DNA from: a virus
Length of the DNA stretch: 64,000 bases
Strand: one strand, 5' to 3'
Virus record (IMG/VR): IMGVR_UViG_3300010316_000006
Span: 1 to 64,000 of that record
Shown here in pieces: positions 47,437-55,479 of the stretch; the stretch's first letter is position 1, and the number at the start of each line of letters is the position of its first letter. The notes beneath the pieces were generated by a model that searched no databases, was not told where the DNA came from, and saw only the letters and a program-made list of their open reading frames with translations. The translations under genes and the position numbers were made by a program.

Positions 47437-48012
47437 ATGAAAGACGAATTTAAAGTACTACATTATATGATCGATCAAGCAGAAATTGCTCGTGCGAAAG
47501 TTGAGGATGAAACCAATACCAATTATGAGTTATTCTCCATTGTTCAAAACGCACCCTTACCATTTTGGGCAAAGGAACGCCTGAGTGATGGTAATTGGCG
47601 GATGTGGTTCGTTAACAGAGAATACGCTAGACAGTTTCTTAATAATGATGCCACAACCTATTTGAATAAAACCGACGAAGAAGTATGGGGACCAGAAGTA
47701 GCTGCCGATTTCTTGTCAAAAGATGAACGAATTTGGCAAACCAAACAACCAGAACTCGTCATCGAAGAAATACCTGATATCGATGCCATATTACAAAACC
47801 GAACAGACACGCCGCCACCAAAACAGATATTCAGTTACAAATGGCCTGTTTCAAGCGGACGTGATTTTGTATGTGGTATGTTGATACCGTGTATTTCAGC
47901 TTTACCAGAAGGTGCTGCCGAATTTATACGAAAATCCACAAAGGAATTAGATGAACGGGCTAATTTAAAGAATAAAATTACAAAAAAAGAGACTGATAGT
48001 AATGGAGGGTAA
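47437..48012 (+). CDS. PAS-like domain protein at the head of the lysis cassette
   Basis: 191 aa from ATG at 47437 (AGGA nine bases upstream). Residues 30-120 follow a PAS fold: NAPLPFWAKE, MWFVNREYARQFL, then DEEVWGPEVAADFLSKDERIW and ELVIEEIPD, as in N-x-x-Y/F ... G-x-x-x-x-x-F-x-x-D-x-x-V. No output domain. C-terminus is Lys-rich. Directly upstream of a TM protein and the endolysin, so it may sense ligand or redox state and influence lysis timing (inference). Confidence 0.62.
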   Translation: MKDEFKVLHYMIDQAEIARAKVEDETNTNYELFSIVQNAPLPFWAKERLSDGNWRMWFVNREYARQFLNNDATTYLNKTDEEVWGPEVAADFLSKDERIWQTKQPELVIEEIPDIDAILQNRTDTPPPKQIFSYKWPVSSGRDFVCGMLIPCISALPEGAAEFIRKSTKELDERANLKNKITKKETDSNGG

Positions 48013-48013
48013 C

Positions 48014-48325
48014 ATGTCAACAGAAATCGAACTCTTCAAACAACAGGCATATGTTATGGAAAAGATGGATACCAAGATCAGTAAAATGGAAGAACAAGTT
48101 AATTCCATGACCGTTCTGGTTGCGCGTATTGATGAAAGACTAAAACAAGTACCATCCAATTCGGGCAAGATCGATTCCATGGATAAAAAAATAATCGATA
48201 TTAATAAAGCATTAGCGGTCACCGCTAATACGGGTAAGATCACGAATACCATCTTTGGGGCAATCGCCGGTGCTGCAACAGCATTAATTGTTGGTCTACT
48301 TGTTAGATTTTTATCTGGTGGTTGA
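48014..48325 (+). CDS. Tail-anchored coiled-coil protein (lysis cassette)
   Basis: 103 aa from ATG at 48014 (GGAGG five bases upstream). Coiled coil over residues 1-70, single C-terminal membrane helix (about 78-99). Topology fits a tail-anchored holin-type or spanin-like accessory; placed just before the amidase. Confidence 0.65.
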   Translation: MSTEIELFKQQAYVMEKMDTKISKMEEQVNSMTVLVARIDERLKQVPSNSGKIDSMDKKIIDINKALAVTANTGKITNTIFGAIAGAATALIVGLLVRFLSGG

Positions 48326-48354
48326 TAAGTACTATTCTTTGAAGGAATAGTACT

Positions 48355-49263
48355 ATGGGAATTAGTGAATTACCAGAGATGAAAGATATAGACGGTGGTG
48401 ATGTGTTCACTATCGTTGATCACATGGTTTATCGGAACGGGGTTCAAATCCCATATCTACCACACGAGAAACGTGCCGGTCGAGCCACCATTGAACCAAA
48501 ATACTTTGTATACCATTATACAGCTGGTCGTTACGGTATCGATGGGGTTACAGCCTTCTTGCGTGATAAAGACACCCAAGCCGATGTTCACTTGATATTA
48601 GATACTGGTGGTCGTGTGGTTCAACTAGCACCCCTCAACGAAAAATGTTGGCATGCCGGGCGATCTGCCTATGAAGGTTATACTGGATTGAATAGTTATT
48701 CGTGTGGCATAGAAGTCATTAACCCCGGTCCATTAGATATTATTTCTCCCGGTGTTTATAAAACTTGGTACGGGGATGTATATTTCAACTCATTGATCAT
48801 CAACACCAAAGCATTACGTGATCGTGGATATCGTGAACGAGTTGATATCGTAGAATCAACCCATAATCTTTATCCCAATGAACCAATAAAGGGTTGGATT
48901 CCTTATTCCAAAGAACAAATCAACGTGATGATAGGATTAACCAAGACCATCAATGCGACGTATGGTTCTAAGTTAGTAGGCCACGATGAAATAACATCAC
49001 GAAAACGTGATCCGGGTCCATTGTCACAGATAGACCGCATCAGAGGCATTATAGCAAGCCGCGATGATGACAAAGCTGATGTAGAGGAAGAAGTAACGAT
49101 TATTCAAGATGCACCAATCAGACGTGTGTTCCATATCGATACACAGGGTGCAGCTGATCAACCGACTAATTCCACGATATTACATCCCCGAGAACTACCA
49201 CCACTAAATAGTGGTAGAACACTCGGCGGTTTTTTCCAACGGTGGTTCAAACCAAAGAGATGA
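48355..49263 (+). CDS. Endolysin, N-acetylmuramoyl-L-alanine amidase (Amidase_2)
   Basis: 302 aa. Amidase_2 (PGRP-like) core: YHYTAGRYG with the first zinc His, ADVHLILDTGGRVVQLAP, KCWHAGRSAY with the second His, and VGHDEITSRKRDPGP near residue 218 with the third ligand region. Cuts the amide bond between MurNAc and L-Ala. Residues 235-302 form a low-complexity tail. GAAGGA precedes the ATG. Confidence 0.92.
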   Translation: MGISELPEMKDIDGGDVFTIVDHMVYRNGVQIPYLPHEKRAGRATIEPKYFVYHYTAGRYGIDGVTAFLRDKDTQADVHLILDTGGRVVQLAPLNEKCWHAGRSAYEGYTGLNSYSCGIEVINPGPLDIISPGVYKTWYGDVYFNSLIINTKALRDRGYRERVDIVESTHNLYPNEPIKGWIPYSKEQINVMIGLTKTINATYGSKLVGHDEITSRKRDPGPLSQIDRIRGIIASRDDDKADVEEEVTIIQDAPIRRVFHIDTQGAADQPTNSTILHPRELPPLNSGRTLGGFFQRWFKPKR

Positions 49264-49267
49264 AAGC

Positions 49268-49666
49268 ATGCCCAAATCCCACGGAACACCCCTTGAAGAA
49301 GATAAAAACCTTTATTGGAAGAATAATTTTGCATTCAAGTGGTTGAGATTCTTCAACCTTCTGGAACCCGGTCGTGCCGTTCTGAGTCTATCAAAAGCAT
49401 TGGTCTGGATTAATATCGTTGTGATGCTAGTTGTGTTAGGATATTATCCAGACCAACTGGTAGCCGTCATTGGTGCATCTGCATCATCAGCTGCTACTAT
49501 GTTGAACTACGCATATCGTAGACATATTGAATATCAACGAGACACAACACTTGCGAATTTACCACCAGCTCCAAGTAGTCCAACTGTTCCCTCGCTTGAA
49601 AATATTACAAACTCGTTGATTAATAGATCACATTCACCTGATGGACAAGAAGTAGATGAACGTTAA
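49268..49666 (+). CDS. Putative holin-like membrane protein
   Basis: 132 aa from ATG at 49268, four bases after the amidase stop. Two hydrophobic segments (about 47-65 and 68-85) joined by a tight turn, with polar ends; C-terminal tail Pro/Ser-rich. Position beside the endolysin suggests a holin, not proven. Confidence 0.6.
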   Translation: MPKSHGTPLEEDKNLYWKNNFAFKWLRFFNLLEPGRAVLSLSKALVWINIVVMLVVLGYYPDQLVAVIGASASSAATMLNYAYRRHIEYQRDTTLANLPPAPSSPTVPSLENITNSLINRSHSPDGQEVDER

Positions 49667-50360
49667 ACTAGTAGATGGCAAACCATTCCTAGTAACAAAT
49701 TATCACGATCTATGCGAACACCATATTTCGCGACCGGACGAAAGTATTCTGAAGGAAGCGACATATAAAGATATTCAAATGTTCATCGATAATGACTTTT
49801 TGAAACAACGGGTTCGTGCAAATGCTCTTGAAGGCGTTAGATGGAAGGGTGTTGAAGATGGAACCATCATGTTCAACATCAAATCCAGTCTCCACAAAGA
49901 CAATAATATAACCTACACCAATGCTTTTAAATTGAATTCATGGGATGCCTTTGTGGATGAAACAGAATTCAATCCAATCGAGCGTGCTAGATTGATGATG
50001 ATGGAAGATGATTTGATGGTTCATTGTACCTGTCCATCGTTTCTTTATTGGGGATATCAATATCTTCTAACTCAAATTGATGCTGCCCTAGTACCAGAAG
50101 ACCGTTTACCCAAAATCAGAAACCCCAAACAACGTGGTATTGTGTGTAAACATTTGAACAGATCACTAAGATCATTCCCGTTCTTTACATCTGACCTAGC
50201 ACAATACATCAAGCATAACCATAATTCCAAACATGGCAAAGATAATACGGAAGATAAACAATCTAAAATGACCGAAGCTGCTTATTCTAGCAATGACGGG
50301 GATGTGTTATATGAGGAAATATTAAAATGGAACAAGGTGAAGAAGACGAACAATTCATGA
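49656..50360 (+). CDS. SWIM zinc-finger protein
   Basis: 234 aa. CTC at 124-126 and CKH at 164-166 give C-x-C-x(n)-C-x-H, the SWIM-type zinc finger, within VHCTCPSF and GIVCKHLNRSL. SWIM fingers bind DNA or protein. N-terminal part unknown, C-terminus Lys/Asn-rich. ATG overlaps the upstream gene. Confidence 0.75.
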   Translation: MNVKLVDGKPFLVTNYHDLCEHHISRPDESILKEATYKDIQMFIDNDFLKQRVRANALEGVRWKGVEDGTIMFNIKSSLHKDNNITYTNAFKLNSWDAFVDETEFNPIERARLMMMEDDLMVHCTCPSFLYWGYQYLLTQIDAALVPEDRLPKIRNPKQRGIVCKHLNRSLRSFPFFTSDLAQYIKHNHNSKHGKDNTEDKQSKMTEAAYSSNDGDVLYEEILKWNKVKKTNNS

Positions 50361-50638
50361 TTGCCATGAATTCTCGCTACCCAACGAAGAATTATCAATT
50401 AAAATTCAGCAACCCACAGCGAAAAAATAATAATAGCATCAGAGATTTCATGTCTTTTCTCATGAGTTTGTCTTTACGGGGAAAGAGTGAAGAACAAATT
50501 GAAAACCGAATATTAAAAGAATATCCAACACACAGCGTAAATGTCATATTATTAGATGATGAAGGCGAAGCGTTCGAGATTGATATCATCGGACCAAGAA
50601 TTGTCGCCTCATTGATTTATGAGGATGTTATCAGATGA
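50327..50638 (+). CDS. Hypothetical protein
   Basis: 103 aa, unrecognised; GAGGAAA upstream, 34-base overlap with the SWIM gene and ATGA overlap with the next. Confidence 0.62.
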   Translation: MEQGEEDEQFMIAMNSRYPTKNYQLKFSNPQRKNNNSIRDFMSFLMSLSLRGKSEEQIENRILKEYPTHSVNVILLDDEGEAFEIDIIGPRIVASLIYEDVIR

Positions 50639-51048
50639 GAACGCTTATATTAACACGTGGTCCAGACAATCTAAGAAAGCCGGTCGTTGCTGAATTGATG
50701 TCCTTACTGAACACCGATGTTAATAATATCACAGCCACCTTCTTATCATTCTCTGATTACGATTATTTGCGCGATCCTAAAGCCGCATATGCTTCTGTTA
50801 AGAAATCCTTAAAGGTGGAAGTCAATAATCAAAACAGACACATCGTAATAGATTCAGAGTCGCCCGGATTACAATCATGGACCGGGTTTGCTTCGGCGCT
50901 GAAGGGAACGTCGATCTATACAATCGGATTGGATTGTACCGAAGAACCTATTATTTTCAATCCCAAAACAGCCTTCACAATGTTTCAGTGTGTTCATTCG
51001 TCTCATATACAGCATATACTTAAAACAAATAACATATTGACTAATTAG
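50635..51048 (+). CDS. Hypothetical protein, possibly P-loop-like
   Basis: 137 aa. Opens RTLILTRGPDNLRKPVVAEL, which sits where phage kinases have a P-loop, but the GK-S/T is missing; later strand HIVIDSESP. Could be a decayed nucleotide-binding fold. Confidence 0.58.
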   Translation: MRTLILTRGPDNLRKPVVAELMSLLNTDVNNITATFLSFSDYDYLRDPKAAYASVKKSLKVEVNNQNRHIVIDSESPGLQSWTGFASALKGTSIYTIGLDCTEEPIIFNPKTAFTMFQCVHSSHIQHILKTNNILTN

Positions 51049-51074
51049 AAACACGTTGATATAATACTTGTATT

Positions 51075-51449
51075 ATGTTTGCTAACGAAACTGCCGCCTT
51101 TTTCTTACTAGCTCGTTATAGCGACGAGAACTTTGACCAGACAGGTGATCTGTCTGCCGAAGACGCGCTTCTGCATGCACAGACTTTCATTGATTCTATA
51201 CTGGATTTATTCGGTCGCATCAACAGCGATATGGGTGAAGTTGAACTTCAGACTCATTTTTATGATGTTGGTAAGGAATATTACGGAGGTCCACAAAACC
51301 TTCGTGCATTTTTCCGTGATTGTTACCTGATGTTGACAGGACGACCAGAAGGTTCACGCATCGGTGTAATGGTTTACATATTGGGAGTTGATGAATTCAA
51401 GTCTCGTATGTGTCGCCGAATGAATGATCCGTTAGGCGAATTTAAGTAA
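51075..51449 (+). CDS. Stand-alone domain resembling the C-terminus of class I LysRS
   Basis: 124 aa. HFYDVGKEYYGG, LRAFFRDCYLMLTG, then EGSRIGVMVYILGVDEFKSRM match the order and spacing of the last segment of class I lysyl-tRNA synthetases (V-Y-x-V-G-K, W/F-F-x-x-L-Y-x-V-L-L-G, G-P-R-x-G-S-F, L-x-G-V), the anticodon-binding end, as in alphaproteobacteria. No catalytic domain. Judged from memory of the family, not a search. Could alter host LysRS or bind tRNA. Confidence 0.5.
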   Translation: MFANETAAFFLLARYSDENFDQTGDLSAEDALLHAQTFIDSILDLFGRINSDMGEVELQTHFYDVGKEYYGGPQNLRAFFRDCYLMLTGRPEGSRIGVMVYILGVDEFKSRMCRRMNDPLGEFK

Positions 51450-51490
51450 TGGTGCATATCGGAGTTATTCTTCAATCCGATATGCACCAT
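51449..51490. terminator. Perfect 15-bp inverted repeat between convergent genes
   Basis: 51449-51463 pairs with 51476-51490 around a 12-base A/T loop; both stop codons lie at its edge or inside. No T-tract. Confidence 0.55.
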
Positions 51491-52235
51491 ATTCTCTGGG
51501 ATCATCAACAATCTTAATAGCATGTGACGTTCCCACGATTTCACCAGCATCAAAATCCACATAGGCCAGTTTGCCGCCTTCATAGGTTTGGTGACCTAGA
51601 TCAACGAAATGAGCTGTACCGCCATCGGTGGTGAAAGACAGAATATCATTCATCGACAAGATGTGGTGACCAATGAAAACGTTGCGGCCTTCAGGGATAT
51701 AATCAAACCAATCCAGTAGGCGCATAGGAAGCCCATTCTCCCCGATAACGCCATTGGTCATTCCATAGACCAAACGGCTTCTCAGGATGTCTTCTTCCTT
51801 CTTGGATCGCTCTGTTTCATCGGCGATAGGGTGGTAAGAAGCATGGGCGAAGAAATTCTTCCCATAATTCACATACCAAGGGATATTGCCCATGAATGTC
51901 TTGTACCGTTCAACAAACGCTTCACCCTTCGCATCAATATCGATTCGGGTCAGCTTATGCGTTTCTGATACAGATACAGGCCGACCCTGATAGAATCGGT
52001 AATGCTTCCAACCGTGATTGGACATAACCACATGACCTTTACCTTGGTCATTCAGGTCCATCATCAGTTCAATGCATTTAGCAGGGTCTGGTCCACGGTC
52101 TTCAAGGTCACCCAGTTGCAGAACATACCTGTCCTGTTCAACGGCTTCCGTGACCATTGCTTCAAATTCGTCAAACCCACCGTGAACATCACCAATGGCT
52201 CTAACATTTTTATCTTTATCAATAACAAATTCCAT
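51465..52235 (-). CDS. PPP-family metallophosphatase
   Basis: 256 aa. GDVHGGF near 17-23, GDLEDRGPD near 42-50, SNHGWK near 73 (in place of GNHE), FAHASYH near 128 and GHH near 190 are the metal-site motifs of the calcineurin-like/PPP phosphatases. Likely a phage protein or nucleotide phosphatase like lambda PP; substrate unknown. Confidence 0.9.
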   Translation of the reverse strand: MEFVIDKDKNVRAIGDVHGGFDEFEAMVTEAVEQDRYVLQLGDLEDRGPDPAKCIELMMDLNDQGKGHVVMSNHGWKHYRFYQGRPVSVSETHKLTRIDIDAKGEAFVERYKTFMGNIPWYVNYGKNFFAHASYHPIADETERSKKEEDILRSRLVYGMTNGVIGENGLPMRLLDWFDYIPEGRNVFIGHHILSMNDILSFTTDGGTAHFVDLGHQTYEGGKLAYVDFDAGEIVGTSHAIKIVDDPREYGAYRIEE

Positions 52236-52243
52236 AATATATA

Positions 52244-52270
52244 TGTATACGTGTTTTATAGCATAGTCAA
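52244..52270 (-). promoter_or_regulatory. Possible promoter for the phosphatase
   Basis: TTGACT (52265-52270), 15-base spacer, TATACA (52244-52249). Confidence 0.4.
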
Positions 52271-52273
52271 TAT

Positions 52274-52310
52274 AATAAAGCGGCCAACCGATGTGAACCG
52301 GCTGGCCGCT
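52274..52310 (-). terminator. Leftward terminator
   Basis: AGCGGCCA arms (52279-52286 and 52303-52310) plus inner CCG/CGG pairs; followed leftward by TTTATTATATT. Confidence 0.7.
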
Positions 52311-52340
52311 CTCTTCTACGCAGGCGAAGTACCAGAACTC

Positions 52341-52685
52341 CTACGTAGGGGTTGAACAACTGATACGTTGTTCACCACTGTTACTGTTTCGCTGGACCGC
52401 ACACGATAAGGTGTCTGGCCGAACGTACAGAATACGGACTAAAGCTGAATGGTCTGAAGTATATGTCCGGGTAAGACCATCACCACAATCAACACGAACA
52501 CGAAGTGAACCACCGTTTAGTGTTACGGCGATTGGGCATTCGCGGGTTTCTTCGGTTTCCCACTTGGAAGTAGACCATGGAAGGAAATTGTTGAATAAAA
52601 GAATCCAAACCAGTGACACAACGATGACGATAGCAAACGCGGGGGGAATACTAGTGCGTTTTAACAGGAAGTAGGAAAAATTCAT
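52341..52685 (-). CDS. Membrane-anchored protein with outer domain
   Basis: 114 aa. Membrane helix at about 13-33, then a polar domain with four Cys (TRECP, VDCGD, LSCAV, ISCST) that could form disulphides outside the cytoplasm. Start overlaps the upstream stop (TAATG). Confidence 0.64.
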   Translation of the reverse strand: MNFSYFLLKRTSIPPAFAIVIVVSLVWILLFNNFLPWSTSKWETEETRECPIAVTLNGGSLRVRVDCGDGLTRTYTSDHSALVRILYVRPDTLSCAVQRNSNSGEQRISCSTPT

Positions 52686-53341
52686 TACGGTTGACCTTCT
52701 ACTGCATCATCATCGGAAACGATGGTAACGATTGGACAGAAATTATCCTTGAACATGGTATAAACCATGGCCACGAACGATGCAATGACCGGAATTAATC
52801 CAAACAAGGATAGAACCCAGCCAACAAATTTCACAACGCGTAGAAATCCAGTCGCCATAATATCCATAAACTTTGAATCTGTGGTTTCTGATTTATCACG
52901 GAAATCAGGTTCGATACGACCATGGCGTTTCTTCAGACGTTGATGCGAAATCATATCGCTACCCGCAGAAAATAACCACAACCCACCAATGACGAAAAGA
53001 ACTATAATGGTGGCATAAAGGTAATACATATATGTTCCCATATGGCCCGTTGCGGCAGGATATATGAAAACAGCTGTCAGGGGGATTGCAATGAGTAGGA
53101 TTGGCACCAATGCATATAGCACGGCCCACACCAAATGGCGACACACTTCACAGAAATTCATCTTGTTGCCAGAAAAACGTCCCAACAGAGGGTTCATTTT
53201 ATATTCGATGTATTCACCGTATTCACCATCTGGTGAGAATTCATGTCTTATTTTACTTTCATATGCGTGTGAATTGAAGGTTACAGCGCCCAATAGAATA
53301 TTGTGCATCATGCTACCTTTTTTGATTTCCCATAATTTCAT
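52685..53341 (-). CDS. Multi-pass membrane protein
   Basis: 218 aa from ATG at 53341 (GGAG upstream; open frame beyond rejected). Polar N-terminal 65 residues, then hydrophobic spans at about 72-93, 105-127 and 175-195. Conserved-looking MKLWEIKKG start. Unknown. Confidence 0.66.
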   Translation of the reverse strand: MKLWEIKKGSMMHNILLGAVTFNSHAYESKIRHEFSPDGEYGEYIEYKMNPLLGRFSGNKMNFCEVCRHLVWAVLYALVPILLIAIPLTAVFIYPAATGHMGTYMYYLYATIIVLFVIGGLWLFSAGSDMISHQRLKKRHGRIEPDFRDKSETTDSKFMDIMATGFLRVVKFVGWVLSLFGLIPVIASFVAMVYTMFKDNFCPIVTIVSDDDAVEGQP

Positions 53342-53405
53342 ATCGGTGTCTCCAAGGTTGATTTCCCCTTGGTATGAAATTATGAAACTAATGTCAATAA
53401 ACAAT

Positions 53406-53434
53406 TTGACATCATATACCAAAACATCTATAAG
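53406..53434 (+). promoter_or_regulatory. Promoter for tRNA-Cys
   Basis: TTGACA (53406-53411), 17-base spacer, TATAAG (53429-53434), ten bases before the tRNA. Confidence 0.75.
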
Positions 53435-53444
53435 TAATTCAGAT

Positions 53445-53521
53445 GGCGCGGTGGTCCGAATGGCTTAGGCACTAGATTGCAAATCTGGTTTATGTGGGTT
53501 CAAATCCCACCCGCGCCTCCA
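53445..53521 (+). tRNA. tRNA-Cys(GCA)
   Basis: 77 bases including CCA. Acceptor GGCGCGG/CCGCGCC, loop TTGCAAA, T stem GTGGG/CCCAC. Only rightward tRNA in the window. Confidence 0.93.
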
Positions 53522-53531
53522 ACTTATTGAA

Positions 53532-53744
53532 TTAACCTAGCGTACCATCATTGAAATCACAAACTGATCCGCCCCAACGGTCGGCCAAATCTTGTGCGAA
53601 CGCATACGCCTGTGCACGTGTGCCACGTTTTGTGCCTCTTCTTGTAGCCTGTTTTCCGTTCCTTTTTGATTTACAAAGCTTGTATCGCCAATTACGAACT
53701 TTATTAGGATCGGTCCTAGCTTCAAAAATATCTAATAGTTTCAT
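53532..53744 (-). CDS. Small basic leader-bearing protein
   Basis: 70 aa from ATG at 53744. Leader MKLLDIFEARTDPN has I-F-E followed by A, a perfect (L/I)-x-E/A cleavage site. Mature part is strongly basic (SKRNGKQATRRGTKRGTRAQA), like T4 internal proteins packed with DNA. GATAAATA 26 bases upstream. Confidence 0.7.
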   Translation of the reverse strand: MKLLDIFEARTDPNKVRNWRYKLCKSKRNGKQATRRGTKRGTRAQAYAFAQDLADRWGGSVCDFNDGTLG

Positions 53745-53770
53745 AATGCTTCTCGTCCAGATTATTTTAT

Positions 53771-53778
53771 TATTTATC
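53771..53778 (-). promoter_or_regulatory. Late-type element GATAAATA
   Basis: GATAAATA on the minus strand, 26 bases before the ATG at 53744, with a GAGAAG ribosome-binding site between. Confidence 0.5.
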
Positions 53779-53780
53779 AC

Positions 53781-53808
53781 TTGACGATGGTATGGTTGAT
53801 ATGATAAT
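53781..53808 (+). promoter_or_regulatory. Possible promoter for the PH-domain gene
   Basis: TTGACG (53781-53786), 16-base spacer, GATAAT (53803-53808); back to back with the leftward late-type site. Confidence 0.45.
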
Positions 53809-53816
53809 TAAGTGGT

Positions 53817-54275
53817 ATGAACGAGCATATTGAAAAATCCGACAACATAGATATATTGTATTGCTCGTCACCGGCCATGTTTCGTGATGCGCCGTTGAGA
53901 TTCATTGCACTCGCTCTATTATTTGCATCTTCGGTTATCCTTCCGTGGTTTTGGAATCCGTTGTTTATGTTTTCTATCGGGGTATTTGTTTTATCCTCGA
54001 TAGCCATATTTGATTGGATTTGGAAAACCGTACAGACCAGAGTCATCATAACCAATAGTTATATCAGGGTTATTACTGGTATCTTTGATCAAGACACTAC
54101 GCAGATTTTCATTAAGGATATTACTAAGTTCAGATGCAAACAAACTGTATGGCAGCGGGTTATGGGCATCGGTCGAATCGAAGTTAGTTCGTCCGCATCA
54201 TCAGAAACCGAGATAGAGATTGATTCTCTACCCCGGCCTCATATGATTATTCAAGCTATCAATTCAAATCGTTAG
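53817..54275 (+). CDS. Membrane protein with bacterial PH-like domain (DUF304)
   Basis: 152 aa. Two membrane helices (about 30-48, 50-68), then TRVIITNSYIRVITG, QIFIKDITKFRCKQTVWQRVMGIGRIEV, given in parts as ITNSYIRV, IKDI and MGIGRIEVSS, which is the strand order of the DUF304 (YdbS/YdbT) PH-like domain. Unknown role at the inner membrane. Confidence 0.8.
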   Translation: MNEHIEKSDNIDILYCSSPAMFRDAPLRFIALALLFASSVILPWFWNPLFMFSIGVFVLSSIAIFDWIWKTVQTRVIITNSYIRVITGIFDQDTTQIFIKDITKFRCKQTVWQRVMGIGRIEVSSSASSETEIEIDSLPRPHMIIQAINSNR

Positions 54276-54601
54276 ACGAGTGACTTCTTAACGCGTCCAC
54301 GCTGGTGCAGACGGATGTAACAGACTTCCGATTCACTGGTGCTGTTACCAAAGTCACGATCCTTATCAGACTTCACTGATTGACGTGAAAGCGAAAGACG
54401 GGTGTTGGCATTCTCGCCTTCCATCAGGTCTTGAAGACGGGACATAACCGCATTAACAAATGCCGGATTACCGTCGATACGAATTCCACATGCACCAAAG
54501 GTCGAACCCTTGGCACCATAAGGCACCGGAGTCATCACGGGCAGGATAGCCTGATCAGGCTTCATCTCGCCCCATTCATTCATTGTGTCTTGCTTGCTCA
54601 T
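54272..54601 (-). CDS. Conserved phage protein of unknown function
   Basis: 109 aa. ACGIRIDGNPAFVNAVMSRL and EVCYIRLHQRG look like a conserved small phage family; no function known. GGGAGAGATATT precedes the ATG. Confidence 0.68.
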   Translation of the reverse strand: MSKQDTMNEWGEMKPDQAILPVMTPVPYGAKGSTFGACGIRIDGNPAFVNAVMSRLQDLMEGENANTRLSLSRQSVKSDKDRDFGNSTSESEVCYIRLHQRGRVKKSLV

Positions 54602-54625
54602 AATATCTCTCCCTGATACAATAGT

Positions 54626-54654
54626 ATTGTATCAGGTTTTATCAGTATTGTCAA
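54626..54654 (-). promoter_or_regulatory. Sigma70-like promoter
   Basis: TTGACA (54649-54654), 17-base spacer, TACAAT (54626-54631). Confidence 0.7.
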
Positions 54655-54725
54655 GCACTTATATCAGTAATGATTTTTATCATATATGGTCTACGTTTTA
54701 GGATCACTGGTCGATAATTATATGT

Positions 54726-55328
54726 ATGAAAGATAAAGCTATGTCTATTTCCGGTTATGACCGGATTGAAAATGATGCATATTTCACCATTGAGGAATGG
54801 TGCACTGACGCATTATTAAAAACGCTTGGTGATCGTTATCCCAAGAATGAAACCATATGGGAACCAGCATGTGGAGCCGGTCACATGACTGATGTTCTCA
54901 AACGTTGGGGATACAATGTAAAATCCACCGACATCAAAGATTGGGGATATCATGATCTATTGGCGGTAGAAGACTTCACACATACCAAGGTCGCACAAGG
55001 TATGCATATAATCACCAATCCGCCATATGCTAAAAAAGATGCCGAAGCGTTTGTCCGACACGCGGTGAAGATGATTGAGGACAATAAGGTTATATCAGTA
55101 GCGATGTTGATGCGCAATGAATGGGATAGTGCAAGTGGAAGAATGGACCTTTTTGCAAATTGTCCATACTTCCATAGTAAGATCGTGCTTCTAAAAAGAC
55201 CAAGATGGTTTGAGAAACGAGAAAACGATTCTTCACCAAGGCACAACTACAGTTGGTTCTATTTTACCATAGCAAATGCATTAAAACCCGACGAAAGCCC
55301 TAACCTTATGTATTATCGACCATCTTAG
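54726..55328 (+). CDS. Adenine-specific DNA methyltransferase-like protein
   Basis: 200 aa. SAM-binding motif WEPACGAGHM near 46-55 and catalytic NPPY near 97-100 are those of N6-adenine methyltransferases. Short, without an obvious target-recognition domain. Possible function: marking phage DNA against host restriction. A second ATG at 54741 may be the start. Confidence 0.85.
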   Translation: MKDKAMSISGYDRIENDAYFTIEEWCTDALLKTLGDRYPKNETIWEPACGAGHMTDVLKRWGYNVKSTDIKDWGYHDLLAVEDFTHTKVAQGMHIITNPPYAKKDAEAFVRHAVKMIEDNKVISVAMLMRNEWDSASGRMDLFANCPYFHSKIVLLKRPRWFEKRENDSSPRHNYSWFYFTIANALKPDESPNLMYYRPS

Positions 55329-55467
55329 AAACAAAAGTCCATCCCTCGAATGATTTTCGCCTACCACGGATTAAGTCAACTATTGAATAGTAAGACATAC
55401 CAAAGTCTTTACAAAATAAAGGAGCATCGAACACACCCATCCAAACCCATTCGTGCAATACTATCAC
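55306..55467 (-). CDS. Possible remnant of a homing endonuclease (HTH part)
   Basis: 53 codons from a GTG at 55467; no ATG and no ribosome-binding site. FCKDFGMSYYSIVDLIRG and then KSFEGWTFV match the style of the small DNA-binding helices (NUMOD type) at the end of HNH/GIY homing nucleases. Overlaps the methyltransferase end. May be a fragment left after loss of a nuclease. Confidence 0.4.
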   Translation of the reverse strand: MIVLHEWVWMGVFDAPLFCKDFGMSYYSIVDLIRGRRKSFEGWTFVSKMVDNT

Positions 55468-55479
55468 CCCAACAAATAA

